DNA of 12,789 nucleotides from Bacteroidaceae bacterium (GTDB lineage Bacteria > Bacteroidota > Bacteroidia > Bacteroidales > Bacteroidaceae), in contig JAQVXN010000025.1 in the NCBI GenBank assembly GCA_028709135.1, positions 1 to 12,789 on the forward strand. The letters are read 5' to 3'. The notes under the pieces were generated by a model. The model saw only the letters and a program-made list of their open reading frames with translations. It was not told the origin of the DNA and did no database searches. A program made the translations under genes and the position numbers. Positions 1-7,009 of the stretch are shown piece by piece. Position 1 is the stretch's first letter, and each line of letters opens with the position of its first letter.

Positions 1-534
1 GTCTTCTACAAGTAAAATGATTTGTACTCCTGCTGTTTCCGTATCTGCAGGAGCATTCATTTTATCTTCCAACAATTTAATGATGGCTAATAAAAGTTCT
101 GTATTTCCTAGCCAGCTAAATACGTAATCAATAGCGTTCATATTTGCAGTTGCTACGCGTTTGCTGACTTCTTTAGAAAAAGGTGTAAGAACAACAATTG
201 GAATTCTAGGATACTTAACTTTAATGTCTGTTGCCTCTGCAAAAGTATCGTGGTGATCCATATTTGGCATACAAATAATCAATTCAAAATTACGCTGATG
301 TAAAAGTCTCAGTGCATCTTCTTTTGTTGTTACTTGTGTAAACCGAGGAGGAGAGCTCAAGTTGAGCGCGTTATATTCATTGAAAATTTGCTCATCAATG
401 CGGCCGTCTTCTTCTAAAATGAAGGAATCGTAGCGAGTCGCTAATATTAGAATATTGTAAACGCGTTTATTCATAAGGTCGGCAAAGGCTGTATCTCGTA
501 GTGCCAACTTTTTAAAATCTGGAATGTTGCTCAT
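1..534 (-). CDS. N-terminal part of a receiver-domain / PEP-pyruvate-binding (PEP synthase-like) protein, cut by the window edge
   Basis: Reading from ATG at 534 down to base 1 gives 178 codons with no stop, so the gene continues outside the window. Seen: residues about 25-160 form a receiver-like alpha/beta fold (ILILATRYDSF strand, FELIICMPNMD strand, PIVVLTPFSKEV strand with the usual Thr and Lys), but the acidic pair and the phospho-acceptor Asp normally found in receivers are not in place, so it looks like a pseudo-receiver. At 170-178 a second strand, VQIILLVED, looks like the start of another, more canonical receiver. From memory of Bacteroidales proteomes, this N-terminus belongs to a protein of nearly 1000 residues with PEP synthase/pyruvate phosphate dikinase-type nucleotide-binding domains further on; that part is not visible here. 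A Bacteroides-type -7 box lies about 20 bases upstream of the ATG. The gene diverges from gdhA. The family call rests on recall, not on visible catalytic domains. Confidence 0.75.
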   Translation of the reverse strand, partial: MSNIPDFKKLALRDTAFADLMNKRVYNILILATRYDSFILEEDGRIDEQIFNEYNALNLSSPPRFTQVTTKEDALRLLHQRNFELIICMPNMDHHDTFAEATDIKVKYPRIPIVVLTPFSKEVSKRVATANMNAIDYVFSWLGNTELLLAIIKLLEDKMNAPADTETAGVQIILLVED

Positions 535-553
535 ATTTATCTAAATTCTTTGT

Positions 554-561
554 CAAAAGTA
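554..561 (-). promoter_or_regulatory. Bacteroides-type -7 box for the leftward gene
   Basis: The minus strand reads TACTTTTG, matching TAnnTTTG. It lies 20 bases upstream of the ATG at 534, which would leave a leader of roughly 10-15 nt. No clear TTTG -33 element is seen at the usual spacing. Confidence 0.45.
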
Positions 562-696
562 AGAATTTTATTATTAAGAATTGTCTTAAAGCCAAATAAA
601 ATTAGGTAGCAACAATTTTTGACATTTTCTTAATGAATTCTAAAATTTCATAGAAAATAAATGAGTATATTGCTTCTTGCTTTATTTAAAATAGTC

Positions 697-704
697 TATA
701 TTTG
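697..704 (+). promoter_or_regulatory. Bacteroides-type -7 box of gdhA
   Basis: TATATTTG matches TAnnTTTG exactly. TTG at 677-679 (gap 17) and at 670-672 (gap 24) are imperfect -33 candidates. Transcription would start near 710, giving a leader of about 25 nt before the ATG at 736. No Shine-Dalgarno is seen; the bases before the ATG are AT-rich, as is usual in this phylum. Confidence 0.6.
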
Positions 705-735
705 TTGCACGAAAAACCTTTAAACTATTTGTAAG

Positions 736-2070
736 ATGATAGTATCAGAAATTTTATCAGAATTACAAGAAAAACATCCTGGGGAGCAGGAATTTCTTCA
801 AGCCGTTAAGGAAGTGTCATTATCAGTGGCACCAGTTTACAATCTCCATCCTGAATTTGAAAAAGCTAGAATTATCGAACGCTTGATTGAACCTGACAGA
901 ATCTTAACATTTCGAGTTGTATGGGAGGATGATAGCGGTGAACTTCACGTTAATCGAGGTTATCGTGTACAGTTTAACAATGCTATAGGTCCATATAAAG
1001 GTGGCATTCGTTTTCATGCATCAGTAAATTTGTCTATTTTAAAGTTTCTCGGTTTTGAACAAACATTTAAGAATGCCTTGACAACCTTACCTATGGGAGG
1101 AGCTAAAGGTGGCTCCGATTTTTCTACGCGAGGAAAGAGTGAAGCTGAAATTCGTCGTTTTTGTCAAGCATTTATGTTGGAATTGTGGCGCAATCTTGGT
1201 CCTGATCAAGATATCCCCGCTGGAGATATTGGTGTGGGTGGTCGTGAAGTTGGATACATGTTCGGTATGTATAAAAAATTGTCACGTGAACACACGGGAA
1301 CTTTTACCGGAAAAGGACTTACTTTTGGCGGTTCACTGTTACGTCCAGAAGCAACAGGTTTCGGCGCACTTTATTTTGTTAAGCAGATGTTACTTGACAG
1401 GCAGATGGAATTGGCCGGCAAAACTGTGGCTATTTCTGGTTTTGGCAATGTGGCTTGGGGTGCCGCATTGAAAGCCACACAGTTAGGAGCTAAAGTTGTT
1501 ACAATCTCAGGCCCTGATGGCTATGTTTATGATGCAGATGGAATTTGTGGAGACAAAATTGACTTTATGTTGGATTTACGAGCAACAGGAAATGATATCG
1601 TTGCTCCTTATGCCGACAAATATCCGCGTGCAAAATTTTACGCAGGGAAAAAACCTTGGGAGTGTCCTGTTGATATAGCTTTGACTTGTGCAACTCAAAA
1701 TGAATTGGATATACATGATGCAGAAATGCTTATTGATAATCATGTGAAATGTGTTGCGGAAGTTTCGAATATGGGTTGTACGGCTGATGCCTCCGAATTT
1801 TTTGTTCAAAATCACATTCTTTTTGCTCCTGGCAAGGCTGTTAATGCAGGTGGCGTTGCAACTTCAGGACTAGAAATGTCTCAAAATGCTATGCATCTGT
1901 CATGGTCCGCAGAAGAAGTAGATCAAAGACTTCATCACATTATGAATAGTATTCATCAACAATGTTTGGAGTACGGTCGCGAAGGTGACTATATTAATTA
2001 TGTTAAGGGCGCGAATGTTGCTGGATTCATGAAAGTAGCTAATGCCATGATGGAGCAGGGGCCAATTTAA
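736..2070 (+). CDS. gdhA: Glutamate dehydrogenase (hexameric, NAD(P)-dependent)
   Basis: Interconverts 2-oxoglutarate plus ammonia and glutamate in the cytosol, linking nitrogen assimilation to the TCA pool. At 444 residues it has the length of the small hexameric bacterial enzymes. Visible motifs: GPYKGG (K88), K112, PMGGAKGG (K124) and PAGDIG (D164), which line up one residue offset with K89, K113, K125 and D165 of the Clostridium symbiosum enzyme; the dinucleotide fold GFGNVA at 235-240; and AGGVATSGLEMSQN (S377) in the glutamate pocket. The catalytic set is therefore complete. Coenzyme choice cannot be settled: the segment after the second beta strand (TISGPDGYVYD) resembles the NAD-specific clostridial enzyme, while related Bacteroidales enzymes are described as NADP or dual. 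The ATG at 736 is chosen because it follows the promoter directly. It is monocistronic, with a terminator about 60 bases after the stop. Confidence 0.96.
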   Translation: MIVSEILSELQEKHPGEQEFLQAVKEVSLSVAPVYNLHPEFEKARIIERLIEPDRILTFRVVWEDDSGELHVNRGYRVQFNNAIGPYKGGIRFHASVNLSILKFLGFEQTFKNALTTLPMGGAKGGSDFSTRGKSEAEIRRFCQAFMLELWRNLGPDQDIPAGDIGVGGREVGYMFGMYKKLSREHTGTFTGKGLTFGGSLLRPEATGFGALYFVKQMLLDRQMELAGKTVAISGFGNVAWGAALKATQLGAKVVTISGPDGYVYDADGICGDKIDFMLDLRATGNDIVAPYADKYPRAKFYAGKKPWECPVDIALTCATQNELDIHDAEMLIDNHVKCVAEVSNMGCTADASEFFVQNHILFAPGKAVNAGGVATSGLEMSQNAMHLSWSAEEVDQRLHHIMNSIHQQCLEYGREGDYINYVKGANVAGFMKVANAMMEQGPI

Positions 2071-2130
2071 TAGGATGTTGAGATTATTGTCGTGTAGGAT
2101 AAAACTTTAAAGTAAGTTTGGAAAGAATGG

Positions 2131-2171
2131 TGCGAGATAACCCTTATTTAGGTTTTCTCGCATTGTTTTTT
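2131..2171 (+). terminator. Intrinsic terminator of gdhA
   Basis: TGCGAGATAACC (2131-2142) pairs with GGTTTTCTCGCA (2151-2162) with one mismatch, around an 8-nt loop. It is followed by TTGTTTTTT on the plus strand, the form expected for a Rho-independent terminator about 60 bases after the gdhA stop. Confidence 0.85.
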
Positions 2172-2584
2172 GGAGAGTGATCCCCCAATTGATTTACGCT
2201 CATTTTTATTTACTTGCTTCCAGACAAAGAAGTAAAGATTTAAAATACGGGAAATGAATATTTAATTAAATACATTTAGCGAGTTTAGATTCCATTTATT
2301 TTTTGTTATCAATTTAGCTGACAACCGATTGTGAATCAAATATAAGTGATATTTGGACATAAAAAAGGTTTGTTTCTTTTAGTAAGCTCATTACTTAGAA
2401 AAGAAACACTTTCCTGAATTTTATTTGAAGGTATTTTTACTGCATAAATCAAGAAATAGCTAGATAATCAATAATTTTCGTGGCTTAGAATTTTATTTAA
2501 AAGGGATTAGCCAATAAAATAAGGCAAGCAAGTGTGCTAAACTACCTTAGTTCTACCGTACACTATTAGTTACGTACATTGGTT
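2172..2584. other. AT-rich intergenic stretch without a gene
   Basis: I see no convincing reading frame. It contains a long hairpin (listed separately) and, on the minus strand, an isolated TATATTTG at 2337-2344. That matches a -7 box, but has no TTTG at the right spacing and no gene downstream before the gdhA terminator. Confidence 0.6.
2371..2408. other. Long AT-rich hairpin
   Basis: TGTTTCTTTT (2371-2380) pairs with AAAAGAAACA (2399-2408), and inside it AGTAA (2381-2385) pairs with TTACT (2391-2395) around loop GCTCA. A 3-nt bulge TAG (2396-2398) is the only interruption. That gives 15 pairs in 38 nt. No U-tract follows on either strand, so it is not a standard terminator. It could be a structured RNA segment or a repeat relic. 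Confidence 0.45.
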
Positions 2585-2613
2585 CAGTCGGTAAAGTTGG
2601 GGATTTAACAAAT
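2585..2613 (+). repeat. Left copy of a 29-bp inverted repeat
   Basis: It begins CAGTCGGTAAAG and ends TTTAACAAAT. The reverse complement matches 3131-3159 at 28 of 29 positions (G at 2590 versus A). Similarity drops sharply on both sides, so the boundaries are well defined. Confidence 0.85.
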
Positions 2614-2953
2614 CGCGGTTATTAGAAATCGCTCATTTTATGCTTCCTTCGGAATTCATGACTTATTTCAAGATAACTAAAGTAGAATCCAGCTCAGAAA
2701 GAGTATGGATTCTTTTAACTTTAAAAATTTAGGTTACAACAGATTTGGTCTCTTGCATGAATCTGACAGAGTGAATTTTAAGTGCTTCAATTACATTCTT
2801 TATTTTTTAAACAGCATTTTATAGGTCAGGATTTTGGCCAGACAGAAACAGTATACCTCATAGCACCTTTGATACACTTGATACTTTTATTTATTTGCCT
2901 GAAATTTTATCAGGATATGGTGTTCTAAATGAAAAGTTACTTCTTATTCTATG

Positions 2954-3037
2954 TGACGCGGTGCGTTTCTTTGGTGACGCGACGCGTTTTTTTCATGACG
3001 CACTGCGTTTCTTTTGTGACGCATTGCGTCACCAACT
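2954..3037 (+). repeat. Four tandem 21-bp units with palindromic TGACGC...GCGT cores
   Basis: TGACGC recurs at 2954, 2975, 2996 and 3017, a strict 21-bp period. Each unit continues NNN-GCGT, so the cores are hyphenated palindromes. Unit 2 has ACGCG-A-CGCGT, unit 3 ACGCA-C-TGCGT. Unit 4 is the most complete, GTGACGCA-T-TGCGTCAC, with 8-bp arms. The spacers between cores are T-rich (TTCTTTG, TTTTTCA, TTCTTTTG). The GC-rich cores stand out from the AT-rich surroundings. Because 21 is a multiple of three, several frames stay open through it. Confidence 0.9.
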
Positions 3038-3130
3038 TTTATTGAGCATGTCAAAATTTGACAAATATGATCTAATCAATTCTTTGAAAGCAACGAGTTT
3101 ATTTTACGTTCTGAGCACTGAATCGGAACA

Positions 3131-3159
3131 ATTTGTTAAATCCCCAACTTTACTGACTG
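3131..3159 (-). repeat. Right copy of the 29-bp inverted repeat
   Basis: It is the reverse complement of 2585-2613 with one mismatch. It starts ATTTGTTAAATCCCC on the plus strand. Confidence 0.85.
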
Positions 3160-3202
3160 TGCCGCTAAATTCTATGAATAACTGATAATGAGAATTTTAT
3201 TG

Positions 3203-3240
3203 GACATCAATAGCTTCATATAAAAGAAGCGTATGATGTC
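3203..3240. other. Interrupted hairpin between the repeat module and the gal terminator
   Basis: GACATCA (3203-3209) pairs with TGATGTC (3234-3240), then a symmetric 3x3 internal loop, then GCTTC (3213-3217) pairs with GAAGC (3226-3230) around an 8-nt loop. There is no U-tract after it on the minus strand. Its position directly behind the galK terminator would suit a back-up RNA 3' structure, but this is inference. Confidence 0.4.
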
Positions 3241-3242
3241 AC

Positions 3243-3284
3243 AAAAAAAATAAGGGTGTGTTCATTGTTTTGACACACCCTTAT
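3243..3284 (-). terminator. Intrinsic terminator of the gal operon
   Basis: ATAAGGGTGTGT (3250-3261) pairs perfectly with ACACACCCTTAT (3273-3284) around an 11-nt loop, a 12-bp stem. On the minus strand it is followed by eight T (A at 3243-3250). It sits about 40 bases after the galK stop. On the plus strand the downstream side lacks a long T run, so it acts mainly for galK. Confidence 0.92.
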
Positions 3285-3322
3285 AATTTACATAATAGAG
3301 AAAGCGCTCTCTTTTGTAGTTA

Positions 3323-4483
3323 TTACATCAATTTGCGAGAGCCATCACCAATAACTACGTCAATAGCAATTGGTTCTTTACCAAATTTCTCTTGATAACT
3401 CTTTTTAGCTGTTTCAATAAAGTTTTCGTAAAGGTCATCACTTACAAGGTTAATTGTACAACCACCGAAACCTCCACCCATAATACGAGAGCCGGTTACT
3501 CCACATGATTTTGCAACTTCATTAAGAAAATCAAGTTCAGGGCAAGAAACTTCGTATTCTTTACTCAGGCCGTAGTGGGTTTCAAACATTTTCTTTCCAA
3601 CTGCGTCATAATCACCTTCTTCAAGAGCTACAGAAACTTCATAAACTCTATATTTTTCACCAATAACATATTTGGCGCGCATAAAATCTTCTTCACTAAT
3701 TTCTGATTTAACATTATGCAGCATGTCGAAATCCGCATCACGCAGCGTATCAACATCTGTCCAATGTTTTTTCATCACGGCGACAACGTTTTCGCAACTC
3801 TTGCGACGTTGATTGTAAGCAGAAGATGCTAATTCATGTTTAACGCAGGAATTTAGTAGTACAAGTTTATAACCAACAGGATCAAATGGGAAATACTTAT
3901 ATTGAAGTGAGCGACAATCTAAACGAATTAAACTCCCTTTACGACCAAACACTGATGCAAATTGGTCCATAATACCACAATTTACACCCAAGAAGTGATG
4001 CTCTGTTGCTTGACCAACTTTTGCCAATGTAAATTTGTCTACTTTATTCTCTCCGAAAAGATCATTAATAGCAAAAGCAAAAGTACTTTCAAGCGCTGCA
4101 GAAGAGGACATACCTGCACCAAGAGGAACATCACCAGCAAAAGCTGTGTTAAATCCCTGAACAGGAACTCCCAGTTTCATCATTTCGCGGCAAACTCCAA
4201 AAATATAGCGGAAGTGACTTGCGGACGGACCTTTTTCGTCATCCAGGCTAAATTCTACATAGTCTTTTAAATCAATTGAATATGCGCGTACCTTACGGGT
4301 CTCATTTGGTTTGATTTCAGCCATGATACCTTGTTGTACAGCTCCAGGAAATACGAAGCCACCATTGTAATCAGTGTGTTCTCCAATCAGATTCACACGA
4401 CCCGGAGAAGCATAAATTGAGCCTGTGGTACCGTCGAAGTGCTCAATAAAACGGCTTCTGATGTCATCTATTTTTAATTTCAT
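3323..4483 (-). CDS. galK: Galactokinase
   Basis: Phosphorylates alpha-D-galactose to galactose 1-phosphate with ATP, the entry step of the Leloir pathway, in the cytosol. The 386 residues match the family length. GHMP-kinase motifs appear in order: the galactokinase signature GRVNLIGEHTDYNGG (28-42, with catalytic Arg29), the ATP-binding glycine/serine loop GDVPLGAGMSSSAALE (117-132), the catalytic-base region CGIMDQFASVFG (D173), and motif 3 GSRIMGGGFGGC (331-342). GEHTDYN separates galactokinase from mevalonate and homoserine kinases. It is the last gene of galM-transporter-galK, 28 bases after the transporter, followed by a strong terminator. No neighbouring galT or galE is seen, so the uridylyl transfer and epimerase steps must be encoded elsewhere. 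Confidence 0.97.
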   Translation of the reverse strand: MKLKIDDIRSRFIEHFDGTTGSIYASPGRVNLIGEHTDYNGGFVFPGAVQQGIMAEIKPNETRKVRAYSIDLKDYVEFSLDDEKGPSASHFRYIFGVCREMMKLGVPVQGFNTAFAGDVPLGAGMSSSAALESTFAFAINDLFGENKVDKFTLAKVGQATEHHFLGVNCGIMDQFASVFGRKGSLIRLDCRSLQYKYFPFDPVGYKLVLLNSCVKHELASSAYNQRRKSCENVVAVMKKHWTDVDTLRDADFDMLHNVKSEISEEDFMRAKYVIGEKYRVYEVSVALEEGDYDAVGKKMFETHYGLSKEYEVSCPELDFLNEVAKSCGVTGSRIMGGGFGGCTINLVSDDLYENFIETAKKSYQEKFGKEPIAIDVVIGDGSRKLM

Positions 4484-4511
4484 AATTTATAATGGTTATG
4501 GATTTTACTAA

Positions 4512-5774
4512 TTATTCTGCAATTTTGTTTTTTGAAACTCTACTACCTACAAGGGCATAGAAAAGAATGTATGCAGTGCAAATCAAAACTACGATATAAC
4601 TTGCCAGAAAACTTCCGGTAAAGTCTGCTACCCATCCTTGCAGAGGAATAAGAATAGCACCACCAAAAACCATAGTCATAAACATGCCACTTGCAAATTC
4701 CGTATATTTTCCTAGTCCTTCAACAGCCATGTTAAAGATGCCACCCCACATAATGGAAGTGCAAAGGCCACCAAGAACGAAGAGCAATGTGACTACAGGA
4801 ATGGGTGCACCCATAATGCTAATGGTTAAATTCTTCGGGCCAAACATACCAATAAGGACGAAGACAATCAAAATGATGGCAAGTACGGAAACCTGTTTAC
4901 GACTCGAAACATTTGCTCCAATAATACCGCCAACTAAACGTCCACAAAGCATTAAAAGCCAGTAAACACCTGCAATGGTTGCTGCAATGGCGGCATTAAT
5001 GCCAAGGCCTGGAACAGCTGCGTCGGTTGGTGTAGACAGATATTGCAACACGTATGTAGGCAGACCTACTTCAACGCCAATGTATAAAAAGATAGCAAGA
5101 ATGCCAAGATCAAAGTGACGATATTTAAAGACACCGGTTGTGGCAGATTCTTTTGAAACATTTGTTTCAGGTTCAGGAATGTTTACAATGGAGAGAACTA
5201 CAAAAACAACAGCAAAAACACCGAGAGCAATAAAAAGAGCAGGAGTAATGTCCTTAATTGATGTATTTTTGGTTACTTCACCAATCAGGGCACCACCAAA
5301 AATAGTAACAGCGGTAGCTGCAAGAGAATTGCAAACGCCTCCAAATTGAACCAATTGATTTCCATGATTTCCGCCACCTCCGATTGTGTTAAGCATTGGA
5401 TTGACTACTGCGTTAAGCATGCACATGCAGAATCCGGCAATGAATGCTCCGAACAAATATACCCAAAAACTTTGAACACCTGTCCAACCAGACACATATT
5501 CCAAAAATACTCCGACAAAACCAATTGCAATGGCTAAAAGAGCCGTTTTCTTGTAACCGATTTTTTTCAATAGTAAACCAGAAGGAATACCCATCACTAG
5601 ATAAGCGATAAAGTTAGCCAAGTTTCCTAGTTGGCACTGGAAATTTGAAAGGCTGAATTGATTTTTAACGATGACGCCCATTGGGTTGCAAAGATTTGTA
5701 ACGAATGCAATCATTGCAAACAGCAGGAACATCATAATAATTGGAACGACATTTGTCTTTTTAGTTGTACTCAT
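4512..5774 (-). CDS. Sugar transporter of the MFS, FHS (FucP/GluP-like) family, probably for galactose/glucose
   Basis: A 420-residue inner-membrane protein with about 12 hydrophobic segments. The first half (residues 8-200) and second half (220-410) are joined by a polar stretch PEPETNVSKESATTG. The loop after TM2 reads GLLLKKIGYKKT (67-78), an MFS motif-A variant with the GYKK typical of the FHS family. IAFVTNLCNP (22-31) and CMLNAVVNPMLNTIG (118-132) occupy the places of NNLND and LETAANP in E. coli FucP. By eye, FucP Asp46 becomes Asn30 and Glu135 becomes Asn121, so both residues known to couple protons in FucP are amidated here. GVEVGLPTYV (233-242) is the family's TM7 region. Placement between galM and galK (gaps of 41 and 28 bases) supports galactose or glucose import. 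The substrate and the coupling ion are inferred. Confidence 0.85.
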   Translation of the reverse strand: MSTTKKTNVVPIIMMFLLFAMIAFVTNLCNPMGVIVKNQFSLSNFQCQLGNLANFIAYLVMGIPSGLLLKKIGYKKTALLAIAIGFVGVFLEYVSGWTGVQSFWVYLFGAFIAGFCMCMLNAVVNPMLNTIGGGGNHGNQLVQFGGVCNSLAATAVTIFGGALIGEVTKNTSIKDITPALFIALGVFAVVFVVLSIVNIPEPETNVSKESATTGVFKYRHFDLGILAIFLYIGVEVGLPTYVLQYLSTPTDAAVPGLGINAAIAATIAGVYWLLMLCGRLVGGIIGANVSSRKQVSVLAIILIVFVLIGMFGPKNLTISIMGAPIPVVTLLFVLGGLCTSIMWGGIFNMAVEGLGKYTEFASGMFMTMVFGGAILIPLQGWVADFTGSFLASYIVVLICTAYILFYALVGSRVSKNKIAE

Positions 5775-5815
5775 AATTTTTTTATGTTTTAATTTGTTTT
5801 GTATCTTCTAAGAAA

Positions 5816-6901
5816 TTATTCAACGCCAAACTTATACATAGTCTTCTGGCGATATACCTGCCCTGGTTCTAAAACAACTGAAGGGAAATATGGGTGGTTT
5901 GGAGAATCAGGTATATGTTGCGCCTCAAAGCAGAGTGCACTGCGACGTGGAAAAGTAGCACCATGTTGTCCTTTATAGCCATCTGCCCAATTGTCTGAGT
6001 AAAATTGTATTCCAGGTTCTGTAGTGTAAACTTCCATGGATCTTCCGCTATTAGGCTCAATGATTTTGGCGGCAAAACTAAATTCACCTACTTCTTTCTT
6101 ATTTAATATATAGCAATGATCATAGCCGGCACCATTCTTGATTTGTTCGTTATCGGCATCAATTCGTTCTCCTACAACGTGAGGAGAAGTAAAATCAAAT
6201 GGAGTTCCTTTTACGCTTCGAATTTCTCCGGTTGGAATAGAAGTTTCATCAATAGGAACATAATAGTCTGCATTTATTTTGCAGAGAACATTCATTGCTG
6301 ATGGAGTAGGGCACGCTGTTCCAGCCAGGGAGAAAAAACCGTGGCTGGTCATATTGACAATCGTTTTCTGATCTGTCGTTCCTTCGTAATTGATGATTAA
6401 TTCGTTGTCATTAGTCCAAGTATACATGACACTCATAGTAAGTATGCCAGGAAAACCTTCTTCACCGTCTTTGGATACATATTGCAGCGCCAAGCTGTGT
6501 TTGTTAATTTGTTTAGCTTCCCATACACGTGCATGAAATCCTGTTGGGCCTCCGTGTAAATGATTTGGGCCATTATTAACAGCTAGCTGATATTCTTTGC
6601 CATCTAAAGTAAATTTTCCCCGACAAATGCGGTTCCCATAACGACCTACTAATGTACTGAGAAAAGGTTCCGGACTGTTAATGACATCTGTAATGTTGTC
6701 ATGTCCTTGAATGACATTTGCAATTTCACCATTTTTGTCAGGTATCATGATTCCTACTAATGCGCCACCATAGTTGGTGATAGCTACTTCGTTTCCTTTA
6801 TCATTCTTTAAAATGAAAAGGTTTATTTTCTTTCCGTCTATCTCTTTTTCAAAATCTTTAGGAGATAGACCGCAAAGATTTTTTTCTGTATCTTCCTTCA
6901 T
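5816..6901 (-). CDS. galM: Aldose 1-epimerase (galactose mutarotase)
   Basis: Interconverts beta- and alpha-anomers of galactose/glucose, supplying the alpha-form used by galactokinase. Its 361 residues have the family's beta-sandwich motifs in order: GRYGNRI (R91), NNGPNHLHGG (H116, substrate-binding His), NMTSHGFFSL (H187, in place of the common TNHSYFNL, with the His kept), GAGYDHCY (D261), TEPGIQFYSDN (295-304), and SALCFEAQH with the catalytic-base Glu at 326. The active site appears complete. No signal peptide is seen, the N-terminus being polar (MKEDTEKNLCG), so it should be cytosolic, unlike the exported mutarotases many gut bacteria also carry. It is the first gene of the gal operon and has its own promoter 40 bases upstream, separate from the folC cluster. 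Confidence 0.96.
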   Translation of the reverse strand: MKEDTEKNLCGLSPKDFEKEIDGKKINLFILKNDKGNEVAITNYGGALVGIMIPDKNGEIANVIQGHDNITDVINSPEPFLSTLVGRYGNRICRGKFTLDGKEYQLAVNNGPNHLHGGPTGFHARVWEAKQINKHSLALQYVSKDGEEGFPGILTMSVMYTWTNDNELIINYEGTTDQKTIVNMTSHGFFSLAGTACPTPSAMNVLCKINADYYVPIDETSIPTGEIRSVKGTPFDFTSPHVVGERIDADNEQIKNGAGYDHCYILNKKEVGEFSFAAKIIEPNSGRSMEVYTTEPGIQFYSDNWADGYKGQHGATFPRRSALCFEAQHIPDSPNHPYFPSVVLEPGQVYRQKTMYKFGVE

Positions 6902-6941
6902 TTATTCAATTTTAAGGTTGCAAGTTTACCGAATTATGTTG

Positions 6942-6973
6942 CAAATATAACTCAAAAGAAACAACCTTGCAAA
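6942..6973 (-). promoter_or_regulatory. Bacteroides-type promoter of the gal operon
   Basis: On the minus strand TTTG (6973-6970), a 20-base spacer, then TATATTTG (6949-6942): an excellent match to the phylum's -33/-7 pattern. The start would fall near 6935, with a leader of about 35 nt. AAGGTTG (6914-6920) and CAACCTT (6962-6968) form a 7-bp inverted pair flanking the -7 box, a possible but unproven operator. Confidence 0.75.
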
Positions 6974-7009
6974 AAAATAAACTAGAAAAATTACAGAAAA
7001 ACTCTCCTT

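Larger units (their letters stand above)
2585..3159. mobile_element. Putative MITE-like or repeat module bounded by 29-bp inverted repeats
   Basis: Two 29-bp copies in inverted orientation (2585-2613 and 3131-3159) with one mismatch bound a 575-bp segment without a recognisable transposase. The four 21-bp palindromic units lie inside, toward the right end. No target-site duplication is visible directly outside the repeats (GGTT on the left, TGCC on the right), so mobility is inference. It may instead be a dispersed intergenic repeat or a regulatory cassette. A 96-codon TTG-initiated frame (2895-3185) crosses the array and runs past the right repeat, but it looks like a by-product of the repeat periodicity. 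Confidence 0.4.

Noticed and set aside
2337..2344. TATATTTG on the minus strand, as a promoter of an RNA antisense to gdhA
   Set aside because: There is no -33 element at proper spacing and no gene or recognisable RNA downstream.
2895..3185. 96-codon frame with repeats such as CDALRFF
   Set aside because: It starts at TTG with no promoter. Its repeats come from the 21-bp palindrome array (a multiple of three, so several frames stay open) and its end comes from the inverted repeat. I treat it as a by-product of the repeat module, not a gene.
3297..3316. Small AGAGA...TCTCT hairpin next to the galK stop
   Set aside because: It has only 5 pairs. The perfect 12-bp stem with eight T just downstream explains termination.
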